From Acinetobacter geminorum (GTDB lineage: Bacteria > Pseudomonadota > Gammaproteobacteria > Pseudomonadales > Moraxellaceae), in contig NZ_JABELE010000017.1 in assembly GCF_013009345.1 (NCBI RefSeq), positions 10,779 to 74,778 of the forward strand: DNA of 64,000 bases, given 5' to 3'. This document shows positions 25,295 to 33,283 of the stretch, one piece after another. The stretch's first letter is position 1. Every line of letters starts with the position of its first letter. The position numbers and the translations under genes were made by a program. The notes under the pieces were generated by a model, which was not told where the DNA came from, did no database searches, and saw only the letters and a program-made list of their open reading frames with translations.

Positions 25295-25470
25295 TTAAAT
25301 TTGATCTAATTCAAGTGGTAAAAAAGCGTATTCCTCATGATAAACAATATTGAGTTTTCTTACAGGGATTGCTTTGTTAAAAATTGGCCCATCAATCACA
25401 GTCGTATGAAATTCACCGCCCTCACCACATGGATCAATGCCACGGTTCTCAAGCTCTTTAACAAAACTAT
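25295..25470 (-). pseudogene. C-terminal remnant of a Dph6-like ATP pyrophosphatase
   Basis: The minus strand keeps about 57 codons without a stop, reading YSFVKELENRGIDPCGE and, further on, GGEFHTTVIDGPIF, then an ending EYAFLPLELDQI. The GIDPCGEGGEFHT core is the C-terminal hallmark of COG2102 / diphthine-ammonia-ligase-like ATP pyrophosphatases, normally about 220 residues. The nucleotide-binding N-terminal part is absent: just upstream of the remnant lies the terminator of the neighbouring gene. No plausible start or ribosome binding site precedes it. It therefore looks like a deletion scar, not an active gene. Family recognition is from memory. Confidence 0.7.
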
Positions 25471-25496
25471 AAAAAAGCCTGCAAAAATGCAGGCTT
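25471..25496 (-). terminator. terminator of the queE-queC-periplasmic-protein unit
   Basis: On the minus strand AAGCCTGCA and TGCAGGCTT form a 9-bp stem with loop TTTT, followed by six T. It abuts the Dph6-like remnant. Confidence 0.85.
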
Positions 25497-25515
25497 AATT
25501 TGGAACATTAAAATC

Positions 25516-25932
25516 TTATTTTTTAGGAGCTTGTTGTTGAGCTGCCTTCATTGCATCTTCAGTTAACTTTTCAAGCTTAGTTGTTAACTGAGGACCGAAA
25601 CATGCTTTAAGATCGCGGTTTTGTTGTTGTACAAATCCTAGAGAACTTGGGCTTTTCTTCGCATTGATTGCGCTTTGGATTTCCCATTTTTGTGCTTCAG
25701 TCACTTTACCTTGTGCTTCAACTTGGCAGCTACAGAATTTGCTAACTTCAGATGAACTTAACTTGCCGCCTTTAGCAGTTTGTTCTTTACAAACGTTAAC
25801 TAATGCACCTTTAACGTTAGTGCTTTTATATGCCGCTTGAACTGGGTTTTCAGCTGCTTGAACTGAACCAGCCATAAGTGCAGCTGCTGAGAATAAAGAT
25901 GAAAGAATAAGATTTGATTTTAACAACTTCAT
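25516..25932 (-). CDS. periplasmic protein of unknown function
   Basis: 138 residues with a clear signal peptide (residues 1-27, ending VQAA). The mature part is helical and Lys/Ala-rich with four cysteines: VCKEQ, FCSCQ and ACFGP. These could form two disulfides in the periplasm. The tail is Gln/Lys-rich. It begins 17 bp after the queC stop codon on the same strand and ends just before a strong terminator, so it is likely transcribed with queE-queC although a link to queuosine is not apparent. No family is recognised beyond hypothetical Acinetobacter proteins. Confidence 0.75.
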   Translation of the reverse strand: MKLLKSNLILSSLFSAAALMAGSVQAAENPVQAAYKSTNVKGALVNVCKEQTAKGGKLSSSEVSKFCSCQVEAQGKVTEAQKWEIQSAINAKKSPSSLGFVQQQNRDLKACFGPQLTTKLEKLTEDAMKAAQQQAPKK

Positions 25933-25948
25933 AAATTTTACCTACTTA

Positions 25949-26617
25949 TTACGGTATATAGCGTGTTGGATCGGTAACACCAGCATCGATAAAGCCTTCT
26001 TTACGCAAACGGCAACTGTCACATTTACCACACGCACGTCCTTGAGCATCTGCTTGGTAGCAAGATACCGTTTGACTATAGTCTACGCCATGTTCAATCC
26101 CTAAACGTATGATATTCGCTTTGGATAAATGTAACAGGGGTGTTTCAAACTTAAGTGGTTTTCCTTCTACGCCAGCTTTAGTGGCTAAACGGGCCATATT
26201 CGCAAAAGCATCAATAAATTCAGGGCGACAATCAGGATATCCTGAATAATCAACGGCATTGATACCAATAACAATAGCTTCAGCATTAAATACTTCGGCT
26301 GCTGCTAGAGCATATGAGAGGAAAATAGTGTTACGCGCTGGTACATAAGTTACAGGAATACCTTCTTGTAACTGTTCTGGTACTGCAATGTTGTGATCTG
26401 TAAGTGCTGATCCGCCTAAATTTGCTAGATCAATATTAATTACACGATGTTCAACACCTGAACGCTGAGCTAATGCTTTTGCAGCATCAAGTTCAGTGGT
26501 TGAGCGTTGGCCATACATAAAACTAATAGCAATACATTCATAGCGCGCTTGTGCCCAAGCTAGGCAAGTGGTTGAGTCTAAGCCGCCTGAAAGTAAAACA
26601 ATGGCACGAGAGCGCAT
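25949..26617 (-). CDS. queC: 7-cyano-7-deazaguanine synthase QueC
   Basis: 222 residues. An ATP-dependent PP-loop enzyme that converts 7-carboxy-7-deazaguanine to preQ0 in queuosine tRNA synthesis. The PP-loop is LLSGGLDSTT. The zinc site has four Cys at the C-terminus in CYQADAQGRACGKCDSC. A start 12 bases upstream is possible, but the ATG at 26617 has GGAG at correct spacing. It follows queE by 40 bp on the same strand; the other pathway genes are not here. Confidence 0.95.
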   Translation of the reverse strand: MRSRAIVLLSGGLDSTTCLAWAQARYECIAISFMYGQRSTTELDAAKALAQRSGVEHRVINIDLANLGGSALTDHNIAVPEQLQEGIPVTYVPARNTIFLSYALAAAEVFNAEAIVIGINAVDYSGYPDCRPEFIDAFANMARLATKAGVEGKPLKFETPLLHLSKANIIRLGIEHGVDYSQTVSCYQADAQGRACGKCDSCRLRKEGFIDAGVTDPTRYIP

Positions 26618-26657
26618 ATTTTTCTCCATATTCGGAATGATTTATTTTATTGAGTGA

Positions 26658-27368
26658 TTAACGACCTGATTCATCGTTCCAAAGCAGTTTATGTAACTGA
26701 AGTTGGAAACGAACAGGTAATTTATCATCAAGTATCCACTGTGCCAGATCACGTGCTAGACGTGGCAGGCCTACAGCACCTTTTTCAACTGCAAAGGCAG
26801 GGGAGAACCAAACGGTACTGACTTTGGTTTGCAATTGATATTTTTCAACTTGTTGCTTTGACCATTCATAGTCTTCACGATTACAAATCACAAATTTGAT
26901 TTGGTCACGTGGTGTTAAATGGTCAAGATTACTGATGAGATTGCGATGTTCTTCACCAGAAGTTGGTGTTTTCAAATCCAGAACTCTAGAGACACGAGGG
27001 TCTACTTTTGACACATCAAGAGCGCCACTGGTTTCTAGAGAAACGTCAAAACCTGCTTCACATAAACGTTGTAATAAAATCAAACAGTTTGGCTGAGCAA
27101 GAGGTTCACCACCTGTTACACAAATATAAGGTGTTTGAAATTGTGTAGCTGTTTCAATGATATGTTCAAGTGAAAAACGTTCGCCACCTTCAAAGGAATA
27201 GGTGGTATCGCAATAGCTACAACGTAATGGACAGCCTGTTAGACGAATAAATACAGTCGGTAGGCCAGAGGCATTTGCTTCACCCTGCAACGAGTAAAAA
27301 ATCTCGGTAATGCGTAAACCGGACGCAGGGTCTGAGACAGGAATTGCAGAGGAACGTAAGGAAGCCAT
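26658..27368 (-). CDS. queE: 7-carboxy-7-deazaguanine synthase QueE
   Basis: 236 residues, a radical SAM enzyme. It rearranges 6-carboxy-tetrahydropterin to 7-carboxy-7-deazaguanine in queuosine synthesis. The iron-sulfur cluster ligands are in GCPLRCSYCDTTYSF (CxxxCxxC), and VTGGEPLAQ provides the SAM-binding GGEP motif. The N-terminal part RITEIFYSLQGEA is typical. It is the first gene of the queE-queC unit. A TATAGT box 19 bp upstream of the ATG suggests a short leader; the ribosome binding site is weak. Confidence 0.94.
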   Translation of the reverse strand: MASLRSSAIPVSDPASGLRITEIFYSLQGEANASGLPTVFIRLTGCPLRCSYCDTTYSFEGGERFSLEHIIETATQFQTPYICVTGGEPLAQPNCLILLQRLCEAGFDVSLETSGALDVSKVDPRVSRVLDLKTPTSGEEHRNLISNLDHLTPRDQIKFVICNREDYEWSKQQVEKYQLQTKVSTVWFSPAFAVEKGAVGLPRLARDLAQWILDDKLPVRFQLQLHKLLWNDESGR

Positions 27369-27388
27369 TCTAGAAATACCACACTATA

Positions 27389-27428
27389 TAAAAAATAAAA
27401 TCTCTACGATCAGTTTGATCGTAGAGAT
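27389..27428 (-). terminator. terminator after dapD
   Basis: ATCTCTACGATCA and TGATCGTAGAGAT form a perfect 13-bp stem with loop GTT. On the minus strand it is followed by TTTTATTTTTT. Confidence 0.9.
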
Positions 27429-27453
27429 GAGGAGCGATTAAAGCTCCGCAGGA
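27428..27453 (-). repeat. 26-nt stem-loop motif, copy 1
   Basis: On the minus strand GGAGC-TTTAATC-GCTCC forms a perfect 5-bp stem between dapD and its terminator. A related sequence at 30367-30392 matches at 22 of 26 positions on the same strand. Confidence 0.45.
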
Positions 27454-27466
27454 GAGTTATAACAAA

Positions 27467-28288
27467 TTAGTCAGCGCGTAACAAATCGTTCAAACTTGTT
27501 TTTGAACGTGTTTGCGCATCAACTTTTTTCACGATAATTGCAGCATATAAGCTGTAAGTACCACATTTAGATGGCAAGCTACCTGCAACTACAACTGAAC
27601 CTGCTGGTACACGACCATAATGGATTTCGCCAGTTTCACGGTCATAAATTTTAGTTGATTGACCAATGAAAACGCCCATTGAAATGACTGAGCCTTCTTC
27701 AACGATAACGCCTTCAACGATTTCTGAACGTGCACCGATAAAGCAGTTGTCTTCAATAATAGTTGGGTTAGCTTGTAATGGTTCTAAAACACCACCAATA
27801 CCTACACCACCAGACAAGTGAACATTTTTACCGATTTGAGCACATGAACCTACAGTTGCCCATGTATCAACCATGGTGCCTTCATCTACATAAGCGCCAA
27901 TGTTGACATAAGATGGCATTAACACCACGTTTTTAGCTTGGAAGCTACCACGACGTGCTACAGCAGGAGGAACAACACGAACACCTGCAGCTTTAAATTG
28001 CTCTTCAGTCCAACCAGAGAATTTAGTTTCAACTTTGTCATAGAAACGAAGATCACATGACTCGATTGGTTTATTGTCATTAAGTTTAAATGATAATAAA
28101 ACAGCTTTTTTTAACCATTGATGAACAATCCATTCACCATTGATTTTTTCAGCAACTCGAAGTGTACCGTTATCTAAACCAGCAATTGCTTCTTCAACAG
28201 CTTGGCGAATTTCGCTTGAACAATCTGCTGCAGTAAAATTTGCGCGGTCTTCAAATGCTTGCTCAATGATTGTAGAAAGCTGAGACAT
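27467..28288 (-). CDS. dapD: tetrahydrodipicolinate N-succinyltransferase DapD
   Basis: 273 residues, typical length. It transfers succinyl from succinyl-CoA to tetrahydrodipicolinate in the lysine and diaminopimelate pathway, feeding both protein and peptidoglycan. The N-terminal helical domain (about 1-100) is followed by a left-handed beta-helix of hexapeptide repeats: MPSYVNIGAYVDEGTMVD, ATVGSCAQIGKNVHLSGG and NCFIGARSEIVEG. It is monocistronic with a strong terminator and is divergent from carO across 295 bp. Confidence 0.96.
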   Translation of the reverse strand: MSQLSTIIEQAFEDRANFTAADCSSEIRQAVEEAIAGLDNGTLRVAEKINGEWIVHQWLKKAVLLSFKLNDNKPIESCDLRFYDKVETKFSGWTEEQFKAAGVRVVPPAVARRGSFQAKNVVLMPSYVNIGAYVDEGTMVDTWATVGSCAQIGKNVHLSGGVGIGGVLEPLQANPTIIEDNCFIGARSEIVEGVIVEEGSVISMGVFIGQSTKIYDRETGEIHYGRVPAGSVVVAGSLPSKCGTYSLYAAIIVKKVDAQTRSKTSLNDLLRAD

Positions 28289-28583
28289 GATCTTCCTTCC
28301 ATAAAAAATTTTAAAGATTTTACACTAATTTGTGACAAGAATCTTTCAAAAAACGTGTTACGTTTGATTGATGATATAAATGAGGTAAATCGAAATAAGC
28401 TTATTAGATAATCAAGTGTTTTTTACACAAAAATGATTTGAAAATAAAAATTTAACTCAATTTGTATCAAAAAATAACAGAAATCTAGCATTTTTTGTAT
28501 AAAAAAGAATCTAAGCTGTCATTATTATGATTTCAGTCACAAGATGAATAAATTAAAAACAGAGCCTTTTTGAGGAGAAAACT

Positions 28584-29333
28584 ATGAAAGCATTACGTGT
28601 TTTAGTAACAACAACAGCTTTATTTGCTGCTGGTGCTGCAATGGCAGATGAAGCCGTTGTTCATGACAGCTACGCATTTGATCAAAAACAATTACTTCCT
28701 GTGGGGGTGCGTGCTGAGGTAGGCACAACTGGTTACGGTGGTGCTTTATTATGGCAAGCAAATCCATATGTAGGTTTAGCTTTGGGTTATAACGGTGGCG
28801 ATATTTCATGGACAGATGATGTATCTGTAAATGGTACTAAATATGACCTAGATATGGACAACAACAATATCTATTTAAATGCTGAAATTCGTCCATGGGG
28901 TGCTAGTTCTAATCCATGGGCTCAAGGCTTATATGTAGCTGCAGGTGCTGCTTATCTAGATAATGATTATGACTTAGCTAAACGTATTGGTAATGGTGAG
29001 ACATTGTCAATTGATGGTAAAAACTATCAACAAGCAGTTGCTGGTCAAGAAGGTGGCGTAAGAGGCAAGATGAATTATGAAAATAATATTGCTCCTTATG
29101 TAGGTTTTGGTTTTGCTCCAAAAATTAATAAAAATTGGGGCGTATTTGGTGAAGTAGGTGCCTACTACACTGGTAATCCAAAAGTTCAGTTAACTCAATA
29201 TAACCTTGCTCCTGTAAATGGTAATCCAACGTCTGCTCAAGATGCGGTAGATAAGGAAGAAAATGAAATCCGTAATGATGATAAATATAAATGGTTACCA
29301 GTTGGTAAAGTTGGTGTGAACTTCTACTGGTAA
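28584..29333 (+). CDS. carO: CarO-type outer-membrane porin
   Basis: 249 residues. A signal peptide (residues 1-21, ending AAMA) is followed by EAVVHDSYAFDQKQLLPVG and a beta-barrel with GGALLWQANPYVGLALGYNGGDISW. It ends in an aromatic C-terminal strand (KVGVNFYW) recognised by the BAM machinery. The sequence matches remembered CarO, the 29-kDa Acinetobacter porin; its loss is associated with carbapenem resistance and it is proposed to pass ornithine and basic amino acids. The region about 125-150 and the loop near 205-235 look isolate-specific, as known for CarO variants. GAGGAG precedes the ATG. The frame is intact, with no insertion sequence in gene or leader. Confidence 0.88.
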   Translation: MKALRVLVTTTALFAAGAAMADEAVVHDSYAFDQKQLLPVGVRAEVGTTGYGGALLWQANPYVGLALGYNGGDISWTDDVSVNGTKYDLDMDNNNIYLNAEIRPWGASSNPWAQGLYVAAGAAYLDNDYDLAKRIGNGETLSIDGKNYQQAVAGQEGGVRGKMNYENNIAPYVGFGFAPKINKNWGVFGEVGAYYTGNPKVQLTQYNLAPVNGNPTSAQDAVDKEENEIRNDDKYKWLPVGKVGVNFYW

Positions 29334-29343
29334 GATCCAAAAC

Positions 29344-29369
29344 AAAAAACGAGCTACGGCTCGTTTTTT
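29344..29369 (+). terminator. terminator after carO
   Basis: ACGAGC-TACG-GCTCGT, extended by an A-run on the left and TTTTTT on the right. Confidence 0.88.
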
Positions 29370-29380
29370 GTACTTAATAA

Positions 29381-29408
29381 AATAAAAGCGCTAAAAAGCG
29401 CTTTTATT
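29381..29408 (-). terminator. terminator after the CysB-type regulator gene
   Basis: AATAAAAGCGCT and AGCGCTTTTATT form a 12-bp stem with a 4-nt loop. On the minus strand a T-rich tail continues beyond the stem. Confidence 0.75.
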
Positions 29409-29420
29409 TATTTTTAATCT

Positions 29421-30344
29421 TTATTCATCTGGATAAGCAATTTTCTTAAGCGCTTTAATATCCGCATCAGGTGAGCATAAAGAAATAAATTCGTAACCAT
29501 AACCGCGTAATAGATGACCTTTGCGAACTGCAATCCAAGTGGTATTAACACCAAAAATATCAGTTTTGGTTTGCTTTAAACGATAATCACGTTCTGTGTC
29601 ATAAGCTACGTCATTGACAATCCCGACACCCATGCCGAGTTCTACATAGGTTTTAATAACATCGGCATCAAGAGCTGACATTACGATATCTGCATCTAGG
29701 TGAGCTTCTTCAAACGCTTTATCAATTTTAGATCGACCTGTAAAACCACCATGGTATGTAATGAGTGGATATTCAGCTAAAAGTTCTAGAGTGATCTTGT
29801 CCGCCTGCACTAAAGGATGATTTTGTGGGGTAATAATACTGTGTTGCCATTGGTAGTAAGGAATACTAGCCAGATTTTCTTCAGTCGTTAAAGACTCTGT
29901 TGCAATACCAATATCCGCTTCACCTTGTAAAAGCATTTCTGAAATTTCGACAGGGCTAGCTTGTTGTAAAATTAAATGTACTTTTGGGAATAATTTCTTA
30001 AATTGATTAACGATTGGAGGCAATACATAACGCGCTTGAGTATGCGTAGTTGCGATCGTTAATGTTCCTTCGTCAACCTTATTAAAATCTTCGGCAAGTC
30101 GTTTAATATTTTCAGCATCCACTAACATGCGTTCAACAATGCTAAGAAGTGACTGGCCCGGTTCTGTTAAACCTAAAAGGCGTTTACCTTTACGAACGAA
30201 AAGTTGAACACCTAATTCATCTTCTAAATCTTTAATGTGCTTACTTACACCTGATTGAGATGTGTAGAGTGCAGCCGATGCTTCCGTCAAGTTAAAGTTT
30301 TGGCGTACTGTTTCTCGGATAATTCTTAATTGTTGAAAGTTCAT
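29421..30344 (-). CDS. cysB: CysB/Cbl-type LysR transcriptional regulator
   Basis: 307 residues. The N-terminal winged helix-turn-helix (about 1-60) reads NLTEASAALYTSQSGVSKHIKDLEDELG, with the CysB/Cbl form TSQSGVSKHIK. The effector domain (about 90-300) carries TTHTQARYVLPPIVNQFKK, also typical of CysB. Known CysB proteins activate sulfate uptake and cysteine synthesis genes when N-acetylserine signals sulfur need. Here the gene lies directly downstream of cysA on the same strand, so it may be transcribed with the operon it should control. Confidence 0.92.
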   Translation of the reverse strand: MNFQQLRIIRETVRQNFNLTEASAALYTSQSGVSKHIKDLEDELGVQLFVRKGKRLLGLTEPGQSLLSIVERMLVDAENIKRLAEDFNKVDEGTLTIATTHTQARYVLPPIVNQFKKLFPKVHLILQQASPVEISEMLLQGEADIGIATESLTTEENLASIPYYQWQHSIITPQNHPLVQADKITLELLAEYPLITYHGGFTGRSKIDKAFEEAHLDADIVMSALDADVIKTYVELGMGVGIVNDVAYDTERDYRLKQTKTDIFGVNTTWIAVRKGHLLRGYGYEFISLCSPDADIKALKKIAYPDE

Positions 30345-30366
30345 TTACACTTTTCCTCAAAAGAGG

Positions 30367-30392
30367 TGAGGAGCGTCTAAAGATCCGCAAGA
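30367..30392 (-). repeat. 26-nt stem-loop motif, copy 2
   Basis: This copy lies between cysA and the CysB-type gene and matches the motif at 27428-27453 at 22 of 26 positions. It is nested in a larger inverted repeat, GGTGAGGA (30365) with TCCTCACC (30397). Confidence 0.45.
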
Positions 30393-30415
30393 TATTTCCT
30401 CACCAAATATATTTC

Positions 30416-31477
30416 TTAAGCAACTTGGTCTGCAAATAAGTGCAATTGAGATGCGCTCACCCAAACAGTTTGATTAGGTTTAAATGCATGTAATTTTGCA
30501 GCTTCACTGCTCAGAGCAATTTCGATTAAATGTCCATTACGATCTTGTAATTCAGCTACTACTTTCCCAGCAATCCAGATTTCACGTACAAAAGTCGCTT
30601 CAATGGTATTCGCTTGCGGTTGCGAGTGAATATGTAACTCATCTGGACGAGCAAAAGCAATCACTTTTCCTTGAGGTGCTTCAACTGCTGTTGGTAATTG
30701 AATACGGTCATTACCGATACGGATGATACCTTCCGTATGTTCACCTTCAAATCGATTTGCCTGACCCAAGAAATCAAACACAAATGGCGTTGCAGGTTTT
30801 TCATAAACTTCACGAGGTGAACCGATTTGCTCAACATTACCTTTATTCATGACAATAATCTGGTCTGCAACCTCAAGTGCTTCTTCCTGATCGTGAGTTA
30901 CGAAAATTGAAGTGATATGCAATTCATCATGTAAGTTGCGTAACCAGCGGCGTAACTCTTTACGGACTTTAGCATCTAGCGCACCAAATGGTTCATCGAG
31001 TAGTAACACACGAGGTTCTACAGCCAAAGCCCGTGCTAAAGCAATACGCTGACGTTGTCCGCCTGAAAGCTGAGCAGGGTAGCGGTCTGCTAAAAAGCCC
31101 AGTTGGACTAGATCAAGTAACCGAGTGACACGTTTTTTAATTTCAGCTTCCGAAGGACGGGTTGCACGAGGTCGAACACGTAAACCAAAGGCAATATTGT
31201 CAAATACGGTCATATGGCGGAATAAAGCATAATGCTGGAATACAAAACCAACTTGACGCTCACGCACATGTACATTGGTCGCATCTTCGCCTTCAAGTAA
31301 AACCTGACCGCCATCAGCTGATTCTAGACCTGCAATAATACGGAGTAACGTCGTCTTACCACAACCAGATGGTCCGAGCAGCGCAACCAGTTCACCCTCT
31401 GGAAAATCTAGGGAAATATTTTTAAGCGCATGGAATGCACCAAAGTGTTTTTCAATATTTTTAACTTGAATACTCAT
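30416..31477 (-). CDS. cysA: sulfate/thiosulfate import ATPase CysA
   Basis: 353 residues. The ATP-binding subunit of the sulfate ABC importer, on the cytoplasmic side of the inner membrane. Walker A is LGPSGCGKTTLL, the ABC signature is LSGGQRQRIALARAL, and Walker B is VLLLDEPFGALD. A regulatory C-terminal domain (about 240-353) follows, as in other importers of the CysA/MalK group. It starts 11 bp after cysW and closes the transport set Sbp-CysT-CysW-CysA. Confidence 0.95.
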   Translation of the reverse strand: MSIQVKNIEKHFGAFHALKNISLDFPEGELVALLGPSGCGKTTLLRIIAGLESADGGQVLLEGEDATNVHVRERQVGFVFQHYALFRHMTVFDNIAFGLRVRPRATRPSEAEIKKRVTRLLDLVQLGFLADRYPAQLSGGQRQRIALARALAVEPRVLLLDEPFGALDAKVRKELRRWLRNLHDELHITSIFVTHDQEEALEVADQIIVMNKGNVEQIGSPREVYEKPATPFVFDFLGQANRFEGEHTEGIIRIGNDRIQLPTAVEAPQGKVIAFARPDELHIHSQPQANTIEATFVREIWIAGKVVAELQDRNGHLIEIALSSEAAKLHAFKPNQTVWVSASQLHLFADQVA

Positions 31478-31488
31478 GATTTCATTCC

Positions 31489-32373
31489 TTACGAATCAGT
31501 TGAATGCGGTTCTGGTTTATCTTGATGTAGCTCTAACCAAGTTTTTAAAATCAGTGTTAAAAGAGCTAAGAAGGCAAGCAGTGAGGACACGGCAAAGGCT
31601 GCGCTGAAGGTGTACTCGTTATATAAAATTTCGACATGAAGTGGCAGGGTATTGGTTTCACCACGGATGTGGCCAGAAACTACAGATACTGCGCCAAACT
31701 CACCCATTGCACGGGCATTACATAGAATCACGCCGTAAATTAAACCCCATTTAATGTTTGGTAGAGTGACCTTCCAAAAGGTTTGCCATCCTGATGCACC
31801 GAGTACAATCGCTGCTTCTTCTTCTTCAGTTCCTTGAGCCTCCATGAGTGGAATTAACTCACGTGCAACAAATGGAACAGTAATAAAAATAGTGGCTAAA
31901 ACAATTGCGGGTACGGCATATAAAACTTTGATGTCATGTTCCATTAACCATCCGCCAAACCAGCCTTGCGCACCAAAAATCAATACAATCATTAAACCGG
32001 CAATAACGGGTGAAACCGAAAAAGGCATATCAATGATGGTTGTTAAAATCGCCTTACCTCTAAACTGGAACTTAGAGACAGCCCATGCAGCGCCAACACC
32101 AAATATCACGTTAATCGGAACAGCAATTGCTGCGGTTAATAAGGTCAATTTCACTGCCGATAGCGTGTCTGGATCAATCAACGCTTGAACATAGACTTCA
32201 AGTCCCTGTTTAAATGCTTCTACAAAAACCAGAATGAGTGGCAACATCAAGCAGCTTAAGAAAAAAATCAGAGCCACGGTAATGAGTGTGTAACGTACCC
32301 AAGTTGGTTCACGTGTCGCATCTCGTGATTGCAATTTAAGCGCAAGCGCATTGCTGTCAGTATGTAGGTTCAT
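31489..32373 (-). CDS. cysW: sulfate ABC permease CysW
   Basis: 294 residues with six predicted transmembrane helices. The ATPase-coupling EAA loop is visible as EEEEAAIVLGASGWQTFWKVTLPNI. It pairs with CysT to form the sulfate/thiosulfate channel in the inner membrane. A longer frame begins 33 bases upstream, but the ATG at 32373 has GGGAGAAA before it and overlaps the cysT stop codon as ATGA, a common coupled junction. Confidence 0.94.
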   Translation of the reverse strand: MNLHTDSNALALKLQSRDATREPTWVRYTLITVALIFFLSCLMLPLILVFVEAFKQGLEVYVQALIDPDTLSAVKLTLLTAAIAVPINVIFGVGAAWAVSKFQFRGKAILTTIIDMPFSVSPVIAGLMIVLIFGAQGWFGGWLMEHDIKVLYAVPAIVLATIFITVPFVARELIPLMEAQGTEEEEAAIVLGASGWQTFWKVTLPNIKWGLIYGVILCNARAMGEFGAVSVVSGHIRGETNTLPLHVEILYNEYTFSAAFAVSSLLAFLALLTLILKTWLELHQDKPEPHSTDS

Positions 32374-33203
32374 GTGACATTTCTCCCTGTACGACGGTTT
32401 GCCCACGCTTGAAGTAAATTAATGGCAAATAAAATGATGAAAGAGAGAACTAACATGACCGCAGCAATCGTTGTTGCGCCTGCATAATCATATTCTTCAA
32501 GACGTGAAATGATCATGAGTGGAGCAATTTCTGTTTTAAACGGCTGGTTACCCGCAATAAAAATAACTGAACCATATTCACCCACACCGCGGGCAAATGC
32601 TAAAGCAAAACCTGTGAACAAAGCTGGTAGTAATATCGGTAAAATAATTTTAGTAATCGTCTGCCAGCGATTTGCACCAAGTGCTGAAGCTGCTTCCTCA
32701 AGTTCGGTTTCAATATCGCTGAGTACCGGCTGAACGGTTCGAACAATAAATGGAATACCAATAAAGACCAATGCCAACGTAATACCGATTGGGCTATATG
32801 CGACCTGAATACCAAGTGGTTCAAGATATTGACCTAACCAACCAGTAGGTGCATAGAGTGAAGTCAGTGCAATACCTGCAACTGCGGTCGGAAGCGCAAA
32901 AGGTAAATCGACCAATGCATCAACTAGACGCTTTCCAGGGAAGTTGTAACGAACAAGACACCAAGCCAAAAGCAGACCAAACACAACATTAATAAATGCT
33001 GCGATTAAAGCTGAACTAAAGCTGAGTTGAAGCGATTTCAAAATACGCTCAGACGTTAAAATTTCCCATAATCCGTCCCATCCGATTCCAAATGATTTGA
33101 TAAAGACTGCGGCTAATGGAATAAGCACAATAAAAGAAACATAGGCGAGGGTGAAGCCCAAAGATAGACCAAACCCAGGCAGCACTCGGGATCGCTGCGA
33201 CAT
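32370..33203 (-). CDS. cysT: sulfate ABC permease CysT (CysU)
   Basis: 277 residues with six transmembrane helices. The conserved EAA loop reads ELEEAASALGANRWQTITKIILPIL. It is the partner permease of CysW and normally takes sulfate from the periplasmic binding protein. Translation is coupled to cysW through an ATGA overlap. The gene for a serine hydrolase is placed upstream, between this permease and the binding protein, which breaks the more usual cysP-cysT order. Confidence 0.94.
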   Translation of the reverse strand: MSQRSRVLPGFGLSLGFTLAYVSFIVLIPLAAVFIKSFGIGWDGLWEILTSERILKSLQLSFSSALIAAFINVVFGLLLAWCLVRYNFPGKRLVDALVDLPFALPTAVAGIALTSLYAPTGWLGQYLEPLGIQVAYSPIGITLALVFIGIPFIVRTVQPVLSDIETELEEAASALGANRWQTITKIILPILLPALFTGFALAFARGVGEYGSVIFIAGNQPFKTEIAPLMIISRLEEYDYAGATTIAAVMLVLSFIILFAINLLQAWANRRTGRNVT

Positions 33204-33283
33204 GATATTTCCTCAAAGAGAAAAGCCTTCTGAAACCAGTAAGCGAATAAATAAAGATAAACAGTGCGGTATAAAGATTGGTA

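Noticed and set aside
28289..28583. Regulatory RNA between dapD and carO
   Set aside because: The spacer is very AT-rich but shows no strong stem or known RNA motif; it most likely just holds two divergent promoters.
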